Origin: Marinisporobacter balticus
GTDB lineage: Bacteria > Bacillota > Clostridia > Peptostreptococcales > Thermotaleaceae
DNA length: 64,000 nucleotides
Direction: 5' to 3'
Assembly: GCF_004345705.1 (NCBI RefSeq)
Contig: NZ_SLWV01000006.1
Coordinates: 97,599 to 161,598 of the forward strand
Part shown: piece after piece, positions 59,794 through 64,000 of the stretch
How positions within the stretch are numbered: position 1 is the stretch's first letter
How the letters are laid out: the number at the start of each line of letters is the position of its first letter
The notes under the pieces: model-generated
The model's input: the letters and a program-made list of their open reading frames with translations, nothing else
Database searches by the model: none
Told to the model about the DNA's origin: nothing
Position numbers and translations under genes: made by a program

Positions 59794-61404
59794 CTATAAG
59801 GTACTAAATTTTGGATCAACCATACATTCTAGCAGATAGCCTCTTTTGCTTTTCAAAGCGCTTTGGAAAGCGGATTCAAAACTTTTTATAGAATCTACCC
59901 TTTCACCAGGCAAGTCATAAGCTTCTGCGATTTTCACAAAATCAGGATTTTTACTCAATTCAATAGCAGTGTACTTCCCTCCACAAAACATATCTTGTAG
60001 CTCTCGAACCATACCTAATCGACTATTATTAAAAAGGATGATGATGATATTCAAATCATTTTCTGATAATGTACCTAATTCACCTAAAGACATTTGGAGT
60101 CCAGCATCGCCTACAACGCAAAGTACCGTTTTTTCAGGAGAAGCGAGTTTTGCACCGATGGCTGCTGGAAGACTATAACCCATGGTACCTAATCCGCCAG
60201 ATGTGAAAAATTTACGATTCTCCTTTATGACAAAGTTACGTGCAGCCCATATTTGATTTTGACCTACATCTGCTGTAAGGATGGTTTCTTCGTCAACAAC
60301 ATTAGATAAAAACTTTAATGCTTCTTTTGGATTTACATAGTTTTCATCATATGTTTCTTGATGATTTTCTTTCATATTATTTATTTTTTCCATCCATGTA
60401 GCTGTTTCAAGGGGGATACATTTTTTTATAAACTGACTTAATATTATTTTTGCATCACCAACGATAGGAATGGTGGTATCAATATTTTTGCCTACCTCAG
60501 CAGGATCGATATCAATGTGAATAATACTTTCTTTTTCATGTAATAGATTCATACCAGCAGTAGCACGATCGCCAACTCTTGTACCAATAATCATCAGTAA
60601 ATCACAATCCATAACAACTTTATTTGAAAAACTGTGTCCATGAGAACCCACCATCCCTACGTAATAAGGAGAATCTGAAGGAAGTGCGCCAATCCCCATT
60701 AATGTGTGAACAACAGGAATTTTTGATTTCTCTGAAAAAATCTTTAGTTCTTTTGAAGCTTTTGCACAGATAATGCCACCACCAACGCAAATCAAAGGTT
60801 TTTTGCTATTTTTTAATTTTTGTAAAGCTCTTTTGATTTGACCCGTATGTCCTTCGTAAGTGGGTCTATAGCCTATAATATTTACATTCTTTGGATATTC
60901 AAAGTTGATATTTTCATTTTGAATATCTACAGGAATATCAATAAGTACAGGACCAGGTCTACCTGTAGAAGCAATATAGAATGCTTCTTTTATGATTTTA
61001 GGAAGATCTTGTGCATTTTTTACTAAATAATTATGTTTGGTAAAAGGCTCAGTAGCTCCTGTAATATCAGCTTCTTGAAATACATCTTTTCCAATAGAGG
61101 TAGATTTTACTTGACCTGTAATGATGACAAGGGGAATAGAGTCCATATAAGCAGTTGCAATGCCAGTAATTAAATTAGTTGCGCCTGGACCTGAGGTTGC
61201 TATACAAATTCCTGTTTTACCGCTAGCTCTTGCATAACCACTGGCACTATGAGCAGATGACTGTTCATGTCGAACTAAAATATGTTTTATATGGGACTTT
61301 CTCAAAGCGTCATAAAGGGGGAGTATTGCCCCTCCGGGATATCCAAAAACTAGATCTACATTTTCTTCTTCTAAACATTTTATGATTGCATTTGAAGCTT
61401 GCAT
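59794..61404 (-). CDS. ilvB: Acetolactate synthase large subunit
   Basis: 536 residues. A ThDP-dependent enzyme that condenses two pyruvates (or pyruvate with 2-ketobutyrate) in Val, Leu and Ile synthesis. FGYPGGAILPLYD, the catalytic Glu in HEQSSAHSASGYARASGKTGICIATSGPGATN, and the ThDP motif GDAGLQMSLGELGTLSENDLNIIIILFNN are intact. SD AGAGGAGA sits before the ATG on the minus strand. It diverges from the leuA T-box over about 300 bases, which include two GTATTGTAACAA repeats and a weak CodY-like site. Confidence 0.97.
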   Translation of the reverse strand: MQASNAIIKCLEEENVDLVFGYPGGAILPLYDALRKSHIKHILVRHEQSSAHSASGYARASGKTGICIATSGPGATNLITGIATAYMDSIPLVIITGQVKSTSIGKDVFQEADITGATEPFTKHNYLVKNAQDLPKIIKEAFYIASTGRPGPVLIDIPVDIQNENINFEYPKNVNIIGYRPTYEGHTGQIKRALQKLKNSKKPLICVGGGIICAKASKELKIFSEKSKIPVVHTLMGIGALPSDSPYYVGMVGSHGHSFSNKVVMDCDLLMIIGTRVGDRATAGMNLLHEKESIIHIDIDPAEVGKNIDTTIPIVGDAKIILSQFIKKCIPLETATWMEKINNMKENHQETYDENYVNPKEALKFLSNVVDEETILTADVGQNQIWAARNFVIKENRKFFTSGGLGTMGYSLPAAIGAKLASPEKTVLCVVGDAGLQMSLGELGTLSENDLNIIIILFNNSRLGMVRELQDMFCGGKYTAIELSKNPDFVKIAEAYDLPGERVDSIKSFESAFQSALKSKRGYLLECMVDPKFSTL

Positions 61405-61456
61405 AATATCTCTCCTCTTTATAAAAAAATCATATACCGTGATCTATTGTAGTTGT

Positions 61457-61598
61457 GTATTGTAACAATGAAATTTTAAAAAAAGTTAGACTTGCTTAGT
61501 AGTAAAAAGATGAAAATAGGTTAATAAAAATGATTTTAAGTATTGTAACAAAATATATGTGTATATGTCAAATGTATTTAATGAAAATTCAGAAAAAA
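61457..61598. promoter_or_regulatory. ilvB/leuA divergent control region
   Basis: The 12-mer GTATTGTAACAA occurs at 61457-61468 and again at 61540-61551. AAAATTCAGAAAAAA at 61584-61598 matches 11 of 15 positions of the CodY consensus. Both are suggestive only. Confidence 0.35.
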
Positions 61599-61662
61599 AT
61601 ATGGAGACGACAAACTGAGAATATTTACAAAATAAAATTTTTAAAAAATATTCGATAAATGG

Positions 61663-61691
61663 TTGACAGGGAAATAAAACTTTGATAGAAT
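61663..61691 (+). promoter_or_regulatory. Promoter of the leu T-box transcript
   Basis: TTGACA (61663-61668), 17 bases, TAGAAT (61686-61691). Confidence 0.85.
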
Positions 61692-61697
61692 ACGTGA

Positions 61698-61997
61698 CAA
61701 TACATTAAAAATTAGTAAAATGATAAAAGCAATGATGGAGAGCACATTTTTTTATAAGCAGTTTCAGAGAGTCGGTGGTTGCTGTGAATCGATACTGTCC
61801 TAAAATGTTACTCGCTCCTAAGCTTTTTCTCTGAAATCATAGTAGGAGATAAATGAGTGGCCTCATTATCGGCTAGAGTTTGATTGAACTTGAAAAGAGA
61901 GGCTTTTGTAATTGAACAAAGAGCAACTCAAGGTGGTACCGCGGGGAAAAATATATCTCGTCCTTGAATAAGATGTTATTCTTGGACGAGTTTTTTA
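61698..61997 (+). promoter_or_regulatory. T-box leader, specifier CTC (Leu)
   Basis: AGAGAG (about 61767) begins the Stem I signature; the distal hairpin loop is GTTGCTGTGAA. The specifier CTC is at 61811-61813 (a Leu codon) in ATGTTACTCGCTCC. The T-box AGGTGGTACCGCG lies at about 61931-61943. The terminator is CTCGTCCTTGAATA..TTCTTGGACGAG (about 61958-61991) plus TTTTTT. The Leu specifier agrees with leuA and leuC downstream. Confidence 0.95.
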
Positions 61998-62038
61998 TTA
62001 CAAAAAAATAGGATAGATAAATTTGGGGAGGATTGAAC

Positions 62039-63565
62039 ATGGCAAAGCAAATAAAAATATTTGATACAACTTTAAGAGATGGAGAACAATCACCGGGATG
62101 CAGTATGAATCTTCAAGAAAAAATTCAGATGGCAAAGCAATTAGAGCTTTTGAAGGTAGATGTGATTGAGGCAGGTTTTGCTATTGCATCCCCTGGAGAT
62201 TTCACTTCTGTAAAAGAGATTGCAAAGCACATAAAACATTGTACTGTTGCAAGTTTGGCAAGAGCGTTACCAAAGGATATAGATGCTGCGTGGGAAGCTA
62301 TAAAATATGCAAAGAGCCCAAGGATACACACATTTATTGCCACATCACCTATTCACATGAAATATAAATTACAAATGGAGCCGGAGGAAGTTCTTGAAAA
62401 TGCTGTAAATATAGTAAAATACGCTAAAAAATATTGTGAAGATATAGAATTTTCAGCTGAAGATGCGACAAGAAGTAATCCGGAATTCTTAGCAATGCTA
62501 TTTGATAAGGTCATCAAAGCAGGTGCAACGGTTATCAATATTCCAGATACGGTAGGATACACCACACCTGATGAATATTATCACTTTATAAAAACAATAA
62601 GAGAAAAATCGTCTCAGTTAGATAAAGTAGACATATCTGTACACTGTCATAATGACTTGGGAATGGCGGTGGCAAATACATTGGCTGCACAGAAGGCAGG
62701 AGCTACCCAATTTGAGTGTACAGTGAATGGGATTGGAGAAAGAGCAGGAAATGCAGCATTAGAAGAGATTGTTATGGCAATGCATACAAGAAAAGATGTC
62801 CTTGGTTTATACTGTAATATTGATACAACACAAATTGTGCGGACAAGTAAACTTTTAAGTACCATAACAGGCGTACAGGTACAACCGAACAAGGCTATTG
62901 TTGGAACAAATGCTTTTGCTCATGAATCAGGCATCCATCAGCATGGGGTATTACAAGAGCGAACTACCTATGAAATTATGACACCTGAATCTATAGGGCT
63001 TTCTCAAAATAAGATGGTACTTGGAAAACACTCAGGAAAGCATGCTTTTGAAGATCGATTAAAAATTTTAGGATATGAGTTATCAAAAGAAGAGTTAAGT
63101 AAAGCTTTTGAACAGTTTAAAGAATTGGCAGATAAAAAGAAATCTATTTATGATAAAGATATTGAAGCCATTGTTACAAGAAATACTATTGTTTATCCTG
63201 AAGTATATAAACTTAAGCGATTTGTGATTAACAGTGGAAATACCATTACATCTACTGCAACAGTAGTATTAAGTAATCAAGATCGAGTCATAGAGGAAGT
63301 ATCCATAGGGGATGGACCTGTAGATGCAGCTTTCAAGGCTGTTGAAAAAATTGCAGGCATAGAGATTACGCTAGAGGATTATGGATTACATTCTGTTACA
63401 GAAGGAAAAGACGCACAAGGAGAAGCTATTCTGAAACTGAAGCATGATGAAAAAATCTATACGGGTAGGGGGCTTAGTACGGATGTTGTTGAAGCAAGTA
63501 TCAAAGCTTATATAAGTGCAGTCAATAAAATAATATATGAAATAGAAGGAATTAACGAAGTATAA
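62039..63565 (+). CDS. leuA: 2-isopropylmalate synthase
   Basis: 508 residues. It joins acetyl-CoA and 2-ketoisovalerate in the first step of leucine synthesis. DTTLRDGEQSPGCSM, the HCHNDLGMAVANTLAAQKAGATQFECTVNGIGERAGNAALEE block with metal ligands, and the C-terminal LeuA regulatory domain (about 390-508) are complete. SD GGGGAGG places the start at ATG 62039; a TTG at 62033 is too close to it. Under the Leu T-box. Confidence 0.97.
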   Translation: MAKQIKIFDTTLRDGEQSPGCSMNLQEKIQMAKQLELLKVDVIEAGFAIASPGDFTSVKEIAKHIKHCTVASLARALPKDIDAAWEAIKYAKSPRIHTFIATSPIHMKYKLQMEPEEVLENAVNIVKYAKKYCEDIEFSAEDATRSNPEFLAMLFDKVIKAGATVINIPDTVGYTTPDEYYHFIKTIREKSSQLDKVDISVHCHNDLGMAVANTLAAQKAGATQFECTVNGIGERAGNAALEEIVMAMHTRKDVLGLYCNIDTTQIVRTSKLLSTITGVQVQPNKAIVGTNAFAHESGIHQHGVLQERTTYEIMTPESIGLSQNKMVLGKHSGKHAFEDRLKILGYELSKEELSKAFEQFKELADKKKSIYDKDIEAIVTRNTIVYPEVYKLKRFVINSGNTITSTATVVLSNQDRVIEEVSIGDGPVDAAFKAVEKIAGIEITLEDYGLHSVTEGKDAQGEAILKLKHDEKIYTGRGLSTDVVEASIKAYISAVNKIIYEIEGINEV

Positions 63566-63578
63566 GGAGGAGAAAACT

Positions 63579-64000
63579 ATGGGAATGACGATGACACAAA
63601 AGATACTAGCAGCACATGCAGGGCTTGAAAATGTAAAAGCAGGGCAATTTATTGAAGCCAATTTAGATATGGTACTAGGAAATGATATCACAACACCAGT
63701 AGCTGTAAAGGAATTTAGAAAGATGGGTGCAGAGAAAGTATTTGATCAAAAGAAAGTATCCATTGTTCCTGATCATTTCACACCCAATAAGGATATAAAA
63801 GCGGCAGAGCAGTGCAAAATGATTCGCGAATTTGCATATGAAAAAAATATAGAAAACTATTTTGAAATAGGAGAAATGGGCATTGAACATGCACTTCTTC
63901 CTGAGAAAGGATTGGTTGTAGCAGGAGATGTAGTAATTGGTGCAGATTCTCATACTTGTACCTATGGGGCATTAGGTGCATTTTCTACAGGGATTGGTAG
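63579..64000 (+). CDS. leuC: 3-isopropylmalate dehydratase large subunit (3' partial)
   Basis: About 140 residues are visible before the window ends. MTMTQKILAAHAG, the Asp/His-rich IVPDHFTPNKDIKAA, and GADSHTCTYGALGAFSTGIG (with one cluster-binding Cys) identify the aconitase-family LeuC. SD AAGGAGGAG, start at 63579, 13 bases after leuA. leuD presumably follows outside the window. Confidence 0.95.
   Translation, partial: MGMTMTQKILAAHAGLENVKAGQFIEANLDMVLGNDITTPVAVKEFRKMGAEKVFDQKKVSIVPDHFTPNKDIKAAEQCKMIREFAYEKNIENYFEIGEMGIEHALLPEKGLVVAGDVVIGADSHTCTYGALGAFSTGIG

Overview
The window is low-GC DNA with Shine-Dalgarno (SD) starts, frequent TTG starts, a spore-germination gene, LytS/LytR, SLH-anchored surface proteins and T-box leaders. 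This points to an anaerobic, spore-forming Clostridia (Firmicutes), possibly near Crassaminicella or Alkaliphilus. The genus is a guess. Nearly all genes lie on the + strand. The exceptions are a peroxiredoxin and ilvBN.

Layout. 1-4.0 kb: the 3' part of a GerA-type germination protein and a LytS/LytR two-component pair. 4.1-6.1 kb: a T-box leader (specifier read as ATC, Ile) driving a sodium-dependent NSS amino acid transporter. 6.1-8 kb: a pyridoxamine kinase and an IS200-type insertion. 8-12 kb: a secreted NHL-repeat protein carrying a recent 636-bp internal duplication. 12-14 kb: a pantothenate locus (DUF2520 protein, panB). 14.5-19.4 kb: a 1629-residue fusion protein (HD, helical repeats, NMNAT-like, GNAT-like, phosphoribosyltransferase-like). 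19.5-25 kb: a nitroreductase, a wrecked MocR/LysE chimera, a YcdB/SLH protein and YhaM. 25.4-29 kb: a c-di-GMP-I riboswitch with a diguanylate cyclase, panD behind a second copy of the pan-type leader, a peroxiredoxin whose catalytic codon is UGA (selenocysteine), and a yjdF riboswitch with yjdF. 29-35 kb: the ribose operon rbsRKDACB with a perfect LacI-type operator. 35-40.4 kb: tandem TPP riboswitches, each with its own terminator, ahead of thiS-F-G-H-E-C. 40.9-46.9 kb: an FMN alpha-hydroxyacid dehydrogenase, a MotA/MotB-like pair, an HD-GYP protein, a DUF1893 protein and an ECF S component behind a terminator. 46.9-55.2 kb: a 1945-residue subtilisin/SLH protease flanked on both sides by decayed transposase genes. 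55.2-59.2 kb: an NMT1/SsuA-type ABC transporter, a Cof-type HAD phosphatase and an AbrB-like membrane protein. 59.3-64 kb: ilvBN on the minus strand, diverging from a Leu T-box followed by leuA and leuC (cut by the window end).

The window is unusually rich in RNA control: two T-boxes, two TPP riboswitches, one c-di-GMP-I riboswitch, one yjdF riboswitch, two pan-type leaders, and two unassigned leaders that end in terminators. Cofactor synthesis (thiamine, pantothenate, vitamin B6) and branched-chain amino acids are the main metabolic themes. c-di-GMP signalling appears as riboswitch, synthase and predicted hydrolase. The strongest unusual items are the selenocysteine peroxiredoxin with a visible SECIS-like hairpin, the giant five-part fusion protein, the duplicated pan leader, the tandem TPP switches, and the MocR/LysE deletion chimera with an in-frame amber stop.
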